Source: Deltaproteobacteria bacterium
GTDB taxonomy: Bacteria; Myxococcota_A; Polyangia; Polyangiales; JADJMO01
NCBI GenBank assembly: GCA_022843175.1
Contig: JALHOE010000052.1
Coordinates: 1 to 43,477 of the forward strand
DNA length: 43,477 nucleotides
Direction of reading: 5' to 3'
The translations under genes were made by a program, and so were the position numbers. Positions 32,701 through 40,203 of the stretch are shown here, piece by piece. The first letter of the stretch is position 1, and the number at the start of each line of letters is the position of its first letter. The notes under the pieces are model-generated. The model was not told where the DNA came from. It did no database searches and saw only the letters and a program-made list of their open reading frames with translations.

Positions 32701-32979
32701 TGCGTCGAGCTCGGGCTCGCGTGCGGCCCGGGGGGAGACGGTTGCGGCAACCTCATCGACTGTGGCGTGTGTGTCGCTCCCGAGACCTGCGGCGGCTCCG
32801 GCGTCGCCGGAGTTTGCGGTGCGCCAAAGTGCACGCCGACGACCTGCGTGGCGCTCGGCTTTGCGTGCGGGCTCGCGGCGGACGGGTGCGGCGGGAGTCT
32901 CGATTGCGGAACGTGCGTGGCTCCCTCCACGTGCGGCGGCGACGGAGTGGCGCATCAGTGCAGCGTGCTGCCGCGCTGA
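29728..32979 (+). CDS. Giant Cys-rich repeat lipoprotein around a carboxypeptidase-regulatory/amidotransferase-like core
   Basis: 1083 residues. A G-run Shine-Dalgarno (29714-29720) precedes the ATG. The lipobox is ASAC with Cys17. Six repeats (about 59-375) and six more (about 788-1080) share the eight-Cys pattern C-x4-C-x5/6-C-x6-C-x4/5-C-x2-C-x4/5-C-x7/8-C, with the core D-G-C-G-G. Between them lie a roughly 80-residue carboxypeptidase-regulatory-like beta domain (TIEGTVYAPNG...VTGPDGRFKLTGALP) and a roughly 280-residue alpha/beta domain with YDAIIYACRGSE and EGGRVFATHYSYMWLF, resembling ThuA/class-I-amidotransferase folds, though no Cys nucleophile is evident. The likely location is the cell surface. 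The repeats may be disulfide-rich binding or spacing modules. No function is established. Confidence 0.93.
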   Translation: MSRTLGASTLVFFASACSGPSEQPGNLRPSASAPVTQDASGGDADLTAFDAGLPPPPTCTKRTCADEGANCGPVADGCGGLTESCGTCAAGTVCGGGGIASRCGTTIGDGGGCIPRTCEKAGANCGPIGDGCGGVIDCGKCSGDRTCGGGGTPSVCGVSYVPPDGGALGDGGTCVKRTCAEQGANCGPVGDGCGGTVECGTCTNPGEICGGTTPSVCGSPFGDSAGCTPRTCADVGANCGPIGDGCGGLLECGTCSAPNICGGGGKPSVCGNAYGSCTPKTCADYPGATCGQLADGCGGLTASCGTCASPTICGGGGTPNVCGNSFGACKPQTCADLGANCGLIGDGCGGTASCGTCTAPDICGGAGVPSKCGGSGGVVPGCTDPLCAKIPICTTGETTIEGTVYAPNGVQPLYNAVVYIPKGTVAPFGDVISCDRCDTPRPALASAVTGPDGRFKLTGALPAGPNIPLVIELGRWRRYVTIPNVSACVSNPEPATLTRMPRRQAEGHALDNIPRMAMTTGNVDAMECVLRKMGLEDSVFANPTFADASKRIHFYRDNGAAFSASTPSWTALADDPTAMRKYDAIIYACRGSEGTARSSARKDALRAYANEGGRVFATHYSYMWLFDNDNWATSASWVRDGGPATSSNTVPLVSDVNTSFPKGLAFSQWLSLVGALSSTTPPRVDILASRKDVTAALSPALPWITSDSPKTAQHMTFNTPFKGATSSLCGRVLFSDFHVTNASTDGKTFPAECAGGDLTAQEKVLEFMLFDLASCVNGDNLPPPPPPTCTPKTCADAGAKCGQVANGCGGLTPSCGTCPAGETCGGGGKPGVCGGPTCTPVTCVALGYECGLAGDGCGGSLSCGVCTVPGETCGSGGVPGKCGGPKCTPQTCASTSTMCGWIGDGCGGKSYCGDCVAPDICGGGGVAGKCGSPKCTPRTCAATSTTCGWIGDGCGGKTFCGDCLTAGETCGGSGLAGVCGKPGTTPCKPRTCVELGLACGPGGDGCGNLIDCGVCVAPETCGGSGVAGVCGAPKCTPTTCVALGFACGLAADGCGGSLDCGTCVAPSTCGGDGVAHQCSVLPR

Positions 32980-32987
32980 GCGCGCAC

Positions 32988-32993
32988 TACGCT
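32988..32993 (+). promoter_or_regulatory. Putative -10 element TACGCT, leaderless type
   Basis: TACGCT ends 7 bases before the ATG at 33001 in a 21-base gap, with no Shine-Dalgarno. Confidence 0.45.
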
Positions 32994-33000
32994 GCTGCGG

Positions 33001-34443
33001 ATGCCCTCGCGCTTCTCTTCCTCGCTTCTCCTCGCTGTGCTCACCGCAGGGTGCAGCGTCGACTACGAGGTCGATCCGAACTTCGGCGCGATCCCCGCGC
33101 TCGACTCGACCACCGACGCGACCGACGAAGCCTCGGTCGAGGACTCGTCGGTGGTCGACTCGTCGGTGGTCGACTCGTCGGTGGTCGAGGACAGCGGCGC
33201 GCTCGACACGACAGCCATCGATGCGACCGACGCGACCGACGCCAGGATCGAGGAGACCTCGGACGCCGACGCGCCCGACAGCGCCATCGGCGACACCGCG
33301 ACCGCCGACACCGCCATCGCCGACACCGGGCCCGCCGCGGGGGACGCGGGCTGCACGGCCAACCCGGACTGCCTCACGGGGTATGCGTGCTGCGGCGGGC
33401 TGTGCAAGAGCCTCAACGAGGATCCCACCAACTGCGGCAGCTGCGGCAACACCTGCCCGACCACGCTCGGCACGCCCAAGTGCATCGCCGGCAAGTGCGG
33501 CTACGCCACGTGCCCCACGGGGCTCGGCGACTGCGACGGCAGCGGGATGTGCGCGACCACGCTGACCAACAACCTCAGCCACTGCGGCGCGTGCGGCAAC
33601 GCGTGCACGGTCGCCAACGGCACGGCCGCGTGCACCGGCACCACTTGCACCATCGGCGCCTGCGGCGCCGGCTTCGGCGACTGCAACACCACCTACGCCG
33701 ATGGTTGCGAGCAGGCGCTGAACACCAACACCCACTGCGGCGGTTGCGGGGTCGCGTGCACCCGGGCGAACGCCACGGCGGACTGCAGCACCGGCACCTG
33801 CGCGCTCGGCGCGTGCGACACGGGCTTCGGCAACTGCGACTCGAACGCCGCCAACGGCTGCGAGCGCGCGCTCACGACCGACGTCAACCACTGCGGCGCC
33901 TGCGGCAAGGTGTGCACCACCACCAACGGCACGCCAGGCTGCGCGGCGGGCGCGTGCACCGCGACGTGCAGCGCGGGTTACTCGGACTGCGATGGCAACC
34001 CGGCCTCGTGCGAGATCAACCACAACTCCAATTTCAACTCCTGCGCCACGGCGGTGCAGCTCCTCGACAGCGGCGGGAGCAACGACATCTGCGCGACCAC
34101 CACCACCGAGAGCACCGTCGTCGCCGGCAACAACCGCGAGGGCTTCTACCGCGTGCGCCTCGTGCAGTGCAGCGGGTGCTCGGCGGGCAATCCGATGCGG
34201 GTGCGCTTCACGCTCGTGAACCCGGCCGGGGCGGCCTACGATCTACGCGTGTGGGAGGCTGCCGACTGCGGCGGGGGCCCGGACGAGAGCTCGTCGTCGG
34301 GCACGCTCGGCGGCACCGAGACGGTCACCTTCAACAACTTCACCGGCTGCGGCACCACGTCGCGCGAGTTCCGCGTCGAGGTGCGCTACCGCGCGGGCCG
34401 CAGCTGCGCGAACTACGCGCTGACGGCGACGGGGGCGTACTGA
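33001..34443 (+). CDS. Cys-repeat lipoprotein with beta-sandwich C-terminus
   Basis: 480 residues. The lipobox is LTAGC with Cys18. An acidic linker (about 35-115) includes three V-V-D-S-S units. Four repeats (about 130-335) carry the H/N-C-G-x-C-G-x-x-C motif followed by G-T-x-x-C and G-x-G-D/N-C-D, a disulfide-rich module common in myxobacterial surface proteins. The final 130 residues (FYRVRLVQCSG, RVRFTLVNPAGAAYDLRVWE, REFRVEVRYRAG, YALTATGAY) look like a beta-sandwich of the bacterial pre-peptidase C-terminal (PPC) type. Surface adhesion or carbohydrate contact is inference. It follows the 1083-residue protein by 21 bases with its own putative promoter, and converges with the STAND gene. 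Confidence 0.92.
   Translation: MPSRFSSSLLLAVLTAGCSVDYEVDPNFGAIPALDSTTDATDEASVEDSSVVDSSVVDSSVVEDSGALDTTAIDATDATDARIEETSDADAPDSAIGDTATADTAIADTGPAAGDAGCTANPDCLTGYACCGGLCKSLNEDPTNCGSCGNTCPTTLGTPKCIAGKCGYATCPTGLGDCDGSGMCATTLTNNLSHCGACGNACTVANGTAACTGTTCTIGACGAGFGDCNTTYADGCEQALNTNTHCGGCGVACTRANATADCSTGTCALGACDTGFGNCDSNAANGCERALTTDVNHCGACGKVCTTTNGTPGCAAGACTATCSAGYSDCDGNPASCEINHNSNFNSCATAVQLLDSGGSNDICATTTTESTVVAGNNREGFYRVRLVQCSGCSAGNPMRVRFTLVNPAGAAYDLRVWEAADCGGGPDESSSSGTLGGTETVTFNNFTGCGTTSREFRVEVRYRAGRSCANYALTATGAY
33142..33186. repeat. 15-base tandem repeat, three identical units
   Basis: GACTCGTCGGTGGTC is repeated three times without mismatch, encoding Asp-Ser-Ser-Val-Val in the linker of the lipoprotein gene. 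Confidence 0.9.
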
Positions 34444-34448
34444 GTCGA

Positions 34449-37043
34449 TCAGCCGTCGAGGCGAGCGATGCAGAGCGCGGGCTCGAGCAGGTAGCCGTCG
34501 TCTCGCGTCACGAGCACAGAGCGCAGACCGAGCTTCCTCAACGTGGCGATCGCCACCCGCACCCTCGTCTGCGCCGCGTCGAGGAGGACGCGATCGCCGG
34601 GCCAGCCAACCTCGAAGGCCGCGAGGACCGAGAGCCCGTCGTGCTCCCCGCGTTCGTGGCGCTCGACGAGCGCGAGCAGGAGCTTCCACAGTGAGCCGCG
34701 TCGCTCGAGGCTGATCCGCTCCCCCTCGGGCGAGACGAACGTGCGCGTGGCTCGCTCGAGCCCGAGCGTGCTCGCCCGACGCGGGGGGCGCGCGCGATCG
34801 AGTGCGCGCCCGAGCATGCGCGCGGCGAAGCGCACGTCGAGGCTCCCTCGATGGACGCGTGCGTCGTCTCCCTCGGCCGAGAGCTCGGCGAGGCGGCGAC
34901 GAAGGCGCGCGACGAGGTGCTCGTCGGCCCCGCGACACACGTCCACGTTCGCGCGGTGGAGCTCGAGCACGAGGCGCACCACCGGGCTTCCGATGCGGTC
35001 CGCTCCCGCGCGTGCCGCTGCGAGGTGCAGCTCGGCGCGCGCGAAGTTGCCGGCGGTCGCCTCGACCGCCGCGGCCGCCGCGTGGAGTACGCCCGGCGTG
35101 CGGTATTGCCCGAGGAAGCGCGCTCCGTAGGCGTACCACTCGCGCGCGCGTTCGAGCTCTCCCGTCTCGAAGCAGAGATCGCCGAGCGCCCCGGCGTAGA
35201 TCGCCTCGTAGTGCGATTCGCCCTCGCTGCGAAAGCGGTCGAGGGCCTGCTCGAGGAGCGCGCGCGCGCGATCCATGGCGCCGAGCTCCTGTTCGAGCTG
35301 GGCGAGGTTCGCGAGCGGCAGCGCGCCGAGCCAGGCGTCACCCGTGGCTTCGCACGTCGCGAGCGCGCGCCCGTTGAGCTCTCGCGCTCCCTCCGCGTCC
35401 CGGAAGTCGCCGCGAAGCCTTCCCATGCACGCGTCGTTCATCGCGGAGAGACGCACGTGATCGACGCGCGAGAGCTCGTTCGCGGCGTCGACGTGGCACC
35501 GCCACGCCTCTTCCGCGAGCCCGAGCGACCGGCGCATGATTCCCTCGTAGATCCGCGCGAGGGTGCGGAGCTCGCGGGGGAGCTCCGTCGACGCGCGCAT
35601 CTCCGCGAGGTCGTCGAGGCACTGGGCGTCGTCCCCCATCGAGCGAGACACGCTCTGGCGTGCGAACAGCAGGTGCGCGCGCGTCACCGGGCACGGGTGC
35701 TCCGAGAGGAGGACCAACGCGGCGTCGAGCTCCGCTCTGCAGGCCTCGGCCGGGAGCGCGAGCAGCAGTGAGAGCGCCGACGCGAGGCTCGCGCGCATGC
35801 GGGCGACCTCGCGCGAGCCGGGGAGGGTCTTGATGTGCTCGAGCGCCGCGACGAGGTTCTCTCGCTCTCCGCGCAGGTCGGCGTAGGCGAACGCGCGCGA
35901 AGCTCGATCGGGCAGGGTGCGGGACTCCGCGAAGAGGCGCGACGCCTCCGCGAACGCCCTCGCGTGCAGCGTGCGCGCTTCGACCACGGCCTCGTGTCCG
36001 AGCGCTTCGAGCTTCCGCGCCGCGAACTCGCGAATGCTCACGTAGAGCGACAGACGGCCCGGCGCCCGAGCGAACGCGAGCGACTTGTCGCGGAGCGAGC
36101 CGACCCGGTCGAGGGCACCGTCGCCCAGCACCGCCTCGGCGAACGCCAGCGTGAACCCACCGGCGAACACGGACAGCCTCGCGAGGGCGAGACGCTCTTC
36201 TTCCGAGAGCAGGTTCCACGACCACGCGATCGCGCTCGTCAGCGTCGCGTGGCGCGCCTCGGCGTTGCGGGTGCCGCCCCCGAGGAGCTCGTGCCCCCGC
36301 GCGAGACGCTGCGCGAGATCGCGCGGAGAGAGCAGGCGCGTGCGGGACGCGGCGAGCTCGATGGCGAGCGGGATTCCATCGAGCCTGCGCACGATCTCGG
36401 CGATCGCGGACAGATCGTCGCCGACGGTGCCGCCGACCGCTCGCGCGCGCGCGAGGAAGAGCGTGACGGCATCCGACCCGCGACCCGGGTCGGTCTCGTC
36501 GGGGCAGGCGAGCGGTGCGAGCTCGAGCACGCGCTCTCCGTCGAGCGCGAGCCGCTCGCGAGAGGTCACGAGGACGATCAGCTCGCGCGCCACTGCGACG
36601 AGCCGTTGCACGACGGGCGCCGCGGAGGCGATCTGCTCGAAGTTGTCGAGGACGAGCAGCATCGGCCCGGCTTCGCACAGGATCCGTTCGAGCTTCGCCG
36701 CGGCCTCGCGTACGTGCTCCGCGGTGCGCTCGGAGACCACCGACAGCATCGCGTGCACGAGCTCCGCCTCGGACCGGCAGTCGGCGAGATCGCAGAACCA
36801 CGCTCCGCCGCGCCCTGCGTACGCTTCGCCGAGCGTCTCGAGCGCGGCCCGCGCGACGCGCGTCTTTCCCATCCCGGGCGGGCCCACGATCGTGAAGAGG
36901 CGATGACCGCCGCGGATCTCCCTCGACAGTCGTTCGAGGACGTCCGCGCGTCCGACGAGCGCGGTGAGCGCCGGCCGCACGTTCGTCCTCGGCGCGCGCC
37001 CGACGGGGACGAGCTCGAGGCCACGGTGTGCGACGGCAGACAT
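34449..37043 (-). CDS. STAND-class ATPase with TPR-like repeats and C-terminal winged-helix domain
   Basis: 864 residues from ATG at 37043. An ATG at 37115 is in frame, but the 24 codons between use rare A/T-ending codons unlike the gene, so the shorter start is preferred. The NB-ARC/AfsR-like ATPase has Walker A GPPGMGKT (54-61), Walker B MLLVLDNFEQ and GIPLAIELAASR. A long helical repeat region (about 330-750) follows. The last 100 residues (TFVSPEGERISLERRGSLWKLL, then TRVRVAIATLRKLGL and SVLVTRDDGYLLE) match an OmpR-type winged helix. It is probably a ligand- and ATP-gated transcription regulator. In SARP/AfsR proteins the winged helix is N-terminal; here it is C-terminal. It is divergent from the Asp-box lipoprotein, a possible target. 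Confidence 0.92.
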   Translation of the reverse strand: MSAVAHRGLELVPVGRAPRTNVRPALTALVGRADVLERLSREIRGGHRLFTIVGPPGMGKTRVARAALETLGEAYAGRGGAWFCDLADCRSEAELVHAMLSVVSERTAEHVREAAAKLERILCEAGPMLLVLDNFEQIASAAPVVQRLVAVARELIVLVTSRERLALDGERVLELAPLACPDETDPGRGSDAVTLFLARARAVGGTVGDDLSAIAEIVRRLDGIPLAIELAASRTRLLSPRDLAQRLARGHELLGGGTRNAEARHATLTSAIAWSWNLLSEEERLALARLSVFAGGFTLAFAEAVLGDGALDRVGSLRDKSLAFARAPGRLSLYVSIREFAARKLEALGHEAVVEARTLHARAFAEASRLFAESRTLPDRASRAFAYADLRGERENLVAALEHIKTLPGSREVARMRASLASALSLLLALPAEACRAELDAALVLLSEHPCPVTRAHLLFARQSVSRSMGDDAQCLDDLAEMRASTELPRELRTLARIYEGIMRRSLGLAEEAWRCHVDAANELSRVDHVRLSAMNDACMGRLRGDFRDAEGARELNGRALATCEATGDAWLGALPLANLAQLEQELGAMDRARALLEQALDRFRSEGESHYEAIYAGALGDLCFETGELERAREWYAYGARFLGQYRTPGVLHAAAAAVEATAGNFARAELHLAAARAGADRIGSPVVRLVLELHRANVDVCRGADEHLVARLRRRLAELSAEGDDARVHRGSLDVRFAARMLGRALDRARPPRRASTLGLERATRTFVSPEGERISLERRGSLWKLLLALVERHERGEHDGLSVLAAFEVGWPGDRVLLDAAQTRVRVAIATLRKLGLRSVLVTRDDGYLLEPALCIARLDG

Positions 37044-37197
37044 GCGGGCCGCCACGGCAGCAAGCGGTATGCCAGTGGATTTGCACGAGTTTCGCCGTGA
37101 TTCGGCGCGGAGCATCGCGCCCTGGTGCGAGAGCTAACGCCCGATTTCACGATCTTTAACGTGCTGCCGTGCGCACCCGTGTGGCTCAGTGGCCCCC

Positions 37198-38337
37198 ATG
37201 AAGCGCCTCGCCACGTTCCTGTTCACCGCCCTCGTCGCCTGCAGCAGCCCATCGTCCACGAGCCCGACGCCCGAGAGTGACACCGGCGTGAGCGCCGACG
37301 CCGAGGGCGACACCGCGGTCGATCCGAGGGCCGCGCTCGCGGAGGCCGTGCGCGCCGCGAAGTGGACCAAGGTGGCGGGGGCGCCCCAGTCCGCCGGCAA
37401 GCAGGACGACGTGTTCTTCACCTCGAAGACGCGCGGCTTCGTCGCGAGCGGCTCGGAGTCGGCGATCTTCCGCACCGACGACGCCGGCGCGAGCTGGAAG
37501 AAGGTCTTCGAGAAGTCGGGCAGCTTCTTCCGCTCGCTGCTCTTCGTGGACGACGCGCACGGTTTCGCTGGCAACCTCGGCGCCGGGCTCACTCCCTCGA
37601 TCTCCGACAGCAACCCGCTCTACGAGACCAGGGACGGAGGCGACACGTGGAGCCCGGTCACCAGCATGACCGGACCGGCCATGGCGGGCGTCTGCAACCT
37701 CGCCGCGGCCGACGCGTCGCATCTCTTCGCGGTCGGTCGCACGAACGGTCCCGCCTTCATGCTCGCCTCGTCGGACGGTGGCGCGTCGTGGACGTCGACC
37801 GATCTCTCGGCGAGCTTCTCGATGTTGATCGACGCGCGCTTCACGTCGGCGAGCGAGGGCATCCTCGCCGGCCAGAACGCGAGCGGCACGCGCGTGTGCA
37901 CCATCATGCGCACGACCGACGGCGGGAAGACCCTCACCCCGGTGTTCTCGTCGAAGACGCGAAATAGCCTCTGCTGGAAGCTCCATTTCCCCTCGGCCGA
38001 GGTCGGCTACGTCGCCGTGCAGGACACCACCGCGGGACCTCCCACGTTCGGAAAGACGACCGATGGCGGCAAGACGTGGACCGAGCTCCCGCTCCCCGAC
38101 GGTGGCAATCCGACTGCCGGGTACTCCGCCATCGGCATCGGCTTCCTCACCGACGAGATCGGCTGGGTGGTCGGGAGCGACGCGAAGAAGCCCGCGTACC
38201 GCACCTTCGACGGCGGCGTCACCTGGGAGCCCGCGCCCGATCTCGAGGGGCCGATCAACCGCTTCCGCTTCGTCGACAAGAACACGGCGTACGCGAGCGG
38301 GCGCACCGTGTGGAAGCTCGAGATCCCCGCCAAGTGA
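37198..38337 (+). CDS. Lipoprotein with Asp-box (BNR) beta-propeller
   Basis: 379 residues. The lipobox is LVAC with Cys15; a short Asp/Thr linker runs to about 45. Six Asp-box signatures recur: TDDAGASWKKV, TRDGGDTWSPV, SSDGGASWTST, TTDGGKTLTPV, TTDGGKTWTEL and TFDGGVTWEPA, spaced about 50 residues apart as in sortilin/Ycf48-like six- or seven-bladed propellers. These folds usually bind proteins or glycans. There are no sialidase catalytic residues. The stop overlaps the next gene's GTG start (GTGA), which couples it to the thioredoxin/di-heme peroxidase; it may present a substrate or anchor it. It lies across a 154-base divergent region from the STAND regulator. Confidence 0.92.
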   Translation: MKRLATFLFTALVACSSPSSTSPTPESDTGVSADAEGDTAVDPRAALAEAVRAAKWTKVAGAPQSAGKQDDVFFTSKTRGFVASGSESAIFRTDDAGASWKKVFEKSGSFFRSLLFVDDAHGFAGNLGAGLTPSISDSNPLYETRDGGDTWSPVTSMTGPAMAGVCNLAAADASHLFAVGRTNGPAFMLASSDGGASWTSTDLSASFSMLIDARFTSASEGILAGQNASGTRVCTIMRTTDGGKTLTPVFSSKTRNSLCWKLHFPSAEVGYVAVQDTTAGPPTFGKTTDGGKTWTELPLPDGGNPTAGYSAIGIGFLTDEIGWVVGSDAKKPAYRTFDGGVTWEPAPDLEGPINRFRFVDKNTAYASGRTVWKLEIPAK

Positions 38338-40097
38338 GGCCTCCGCTCTCGTCGCTCGCGCGCGTGCTCGGTGTCGTCGCCGTGGTCTCGGCGTGCTCGG
38401 CGACCGCGCCCCCCGCGGGCACCGAGACGGCTCCCTCGTGCACGTCGCGCGCGTACCCCGAGGGTTCGGCGATCGGAGTCGGCCGAATCCTCCCCGAGCT
38501 CGCGCTCGCGGGGCTGCGCGAGAACGGTGCGCGAGACACGATCCGCCTGCACGAGCACTACGAGCCGTGCGCATCCGAGGCCAAGCTCACGATCCTGCGG
38601 GTGCACGGCGGGACGTGGTGCGGGACGTGTCTCTGGCACGCCGCCCACGGCCGCGAGCTCCTCGACGGCCCGCTCGGTCCGCGGCTCCGCATGCTCGACC
38701 TCGTGGTGCGCGGGCCGGACGGCGACCGCGCGCGGGTCGAGGATCTCCCGGGCTTTCGCGCGAAGGTCGATCGCCCCGATCGCATCGCTACGGTCATCGA
38801 TCCCGAGCACCACTTTCGGGCGCTCTCGCCCGGCGCGCCGCTCCCGCTCTACGTGTTCGTCGATGTGCGCACGATGAGGGTCGAGGGCTACGCGTCCAAC
38901 CCGTCGCCCGATGCGCTCGAGCATCAGGTGCGCACACTCCTCGCGCGGCTCGACGGGAAGCAAGCCCCGGGAGCCCCTGCGCCGGCGCTCATCGACGGGC
39001 ACTTCTCGCGCGACGAATGGGATCTCCTGACCGACATCGGCAAGCAGGAGCCGCTCCCTCGCGATCCGTCGAACGCGGTCGCCGACGACCCTGCCGCGCG
39101 CGCGCTCGGAGCGGCCCTCTTCGCCGACCCCGGCTTCTCTCCGAAGAACGACGTCTCGTGCAAGACCTGTCACGAGCCCGACAAGCACTTCTCGGACGGT
39201 CTGCCCCACCCGTCGCCAAGGGGCACGCGGAGGACGCCGCGCATCGCGCTCGCCGCGTACGCGCGTTGGCAGTTCTGGGACGGACGCGCCGACTCGCTCT
39301 GGTCGCAGGCGCTCGGCCCGCTCGAGAACCCGGATGAGATCGCGTCATCGCGAGCACGGGTCGCCAGGCGAGTCCTCTCGACCCACCGCGACGCGTACGA
39401 GAGGGCCTTCCCCGGGCACCCGCTGCCCGACGCGGCGACCGTTCCCGCGGACGGCAAGCCGGGCGACCCCGCGTTCGATTCGCTCTCCCCGGCGACGCGC
39501 GAGCGCATCACCCGGGTGTTCGTGAACGTCGGCAAGGCCATCGCCGCCTTCGAGCGCACGTTACCGGTCCCGGAGATGCGCATCGATCGCTACGCGCGCG
39601 GCGATCGCACGGCGCTGACGTCGCTCGAGAAGTCGAGCCTCGCGGTGTTCATGCAGAGCGGCTGCATGCAGTGTCACTTCGGACCGCGCCTCACCAACGA
39701 CGCATTTCACGTCACGCGGATGGCCACGGGACGCCCCGACGGCGTCGCCGATCGCGGACGCTACGACGGGCTCCTCCTCCTCGCGAAGAGCGAGACCTCA
39801 CGCGCGTCGCGCTACAGCGACGCGCTGACGCCGTTCGCGCTCGCTCTGCCGCCGAGCCCCGAGACGCTCGGAGCGTTCAAGACGCCGTCGCTGCGAGGCA
39901 TCGTCGGGGGCGGTCCGTTCGGCCACGGCGGGACGCTGCGCACCCTGGTCGAAGTGACCGAGCACTACGGCAGGGGTGGGCTGCCCGAGAGCGACAGCCG
40001 CACCACCGGCGCACTCGAGCCGTGGCTCCCGACCTTCGACGAGGCGATCCAATGGGCGATCGTGCCGTTCCTCGAGTCGCTCGGGAGCACCCCCTAG
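38334..40097 (+). CDS. Lipoprotein fusion of thioredoxin-like domain and di-heme cytochrome c peroxidase/MauG-type domain
   Basis: 587 residues from GTG overlapping the upstream stop. The lipobox is VVSAC with Cys21. Residues about 45-210 form a TlpA/thioredoxin-like domain with the redox motif WCGTC (Cys96, Cys99). Residues about 225-587 match the bacterial di-heme cytochrome c peroxidase/MauG family: heme site 1 CKTCH (276-280), heme site 2 CMQCH (444-448), with ALFADPGFS, TRRTPRIALAAY, WQFWDGRADSLWSQA and FKTPSLRGI between and after. The family reduces H2O2 or performs high-valent heme oxidation in the periplasm. Fusion to a disulfide oxidoreductase suggests self-maturation of heme Cys residues or coupling of thiol and peroxide chemistry (inference). 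Confidence 0.94.
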   Translation: MRPPLSSLARVLGVVAVVSACSATAPPAGTETAPSCTSRAYPEGSAIGVGRILPELALAGLRENGARDTIRLHEHYEPCASEAKLTILRVHGGTWCGTCLWHAAHGRELLDGPLGPRLRMLDLVVRGPDGDRARVEDLPGFRAKVDRPDRIATVIDPEHHFRALSPGAPLPLYVFVDVRTMRVEGYASNPSPDALEHQVRTLLARLDGKQAPGAPAPALIDGHFSRDEWDLLTDIGKQEPLPRDPSNAVADDPAARALGAALFADPGFSPKNDVSCKTCHEPDKHFSDGLPHPSPRGTRRTPRIALAAYARWQFWDGRADSLWSQALGPLENPDEIASSRARVARRVLSTHRDAYERAFPGHPLPDAATVPADGKPGDPAFDSLSPATRERITRVFVNVGKAIAAFERTLPVPEMRIDRYARGDRTALTSLEKSSLAVFMQSGCMQCHFGPRLTNDAFHVTRMATGRPDGVADRGRYDGLLLLAKSETSRASRYSDALTPFALALPPSPETLGAFKTPSLRGIVGGGPFGHGGTLRTLVEVTEHYGRGGLPESDSRTTGALEPWLPTFDEAIQWAIVPFLESLGSTP

Positions 40098-40118
40098 CCA
40101 ATCGGGAGAGAAGGCGGC

Positions 40119-40137
40119 CCCCTCGGCGCTCGAGGGG
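40119..40137 (+). terminator. Hairpin after the peroxidase gene
   Basis: CCCCTC (40119-40124) pairs with GAGGGG (40132-40137) around 7 bases, 22 bases after the stop at 40097. There is no U-tract; moderate strength. Confidence 0.35.
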
Positions 40138-40168
40138 TGGGGATTCGCGTTCGCGGCCGGTTTGGCGG

Positions 40169-40174
40169 TACCCT
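40169..40174 (+). promoter_or_regulatory. Putative -10 element TACCCT before 40204
   Basis: GGTACCCT (40167-40174) lies 29 bases before the ATG, leaving space for the GGAGG Shine-Dalgarno (40191-40195). The same octamer precedes the peroxiredoxin gene. Confidence 0.4.
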
Positions 40175-40203
40175 GTCGCCCTCGCTGTACGGAGGCCCCC
40201 GAT

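Noticed and set aside
29584-34023. A 1479-codon open frame antisense to the two Cys-repeat lipoproteins
   Set aside because: It spans two genes and an intergenic gap, has Ala/Arg/Val-rich content with no domain, and mirrors the Cys-repeat periodicity. It is a compositional shadow.
30063-34694. A 1543-codon same-strand frame across two lipoprotein genes
   Set aside because: Arg/His/Leu-rich out-of-frame reading of the Cys repeats; the in-frame proteins have signal peptides and clear modules.
37044-37115. ATG at 37115 as the STAND protein start
   Set aside because: The 24 extra codons include several A/T-ending ones (such as TCA, CGA, AAA, ACT, ATA, CTT), unlike the gene body; treated as non-coding divergent DNA.
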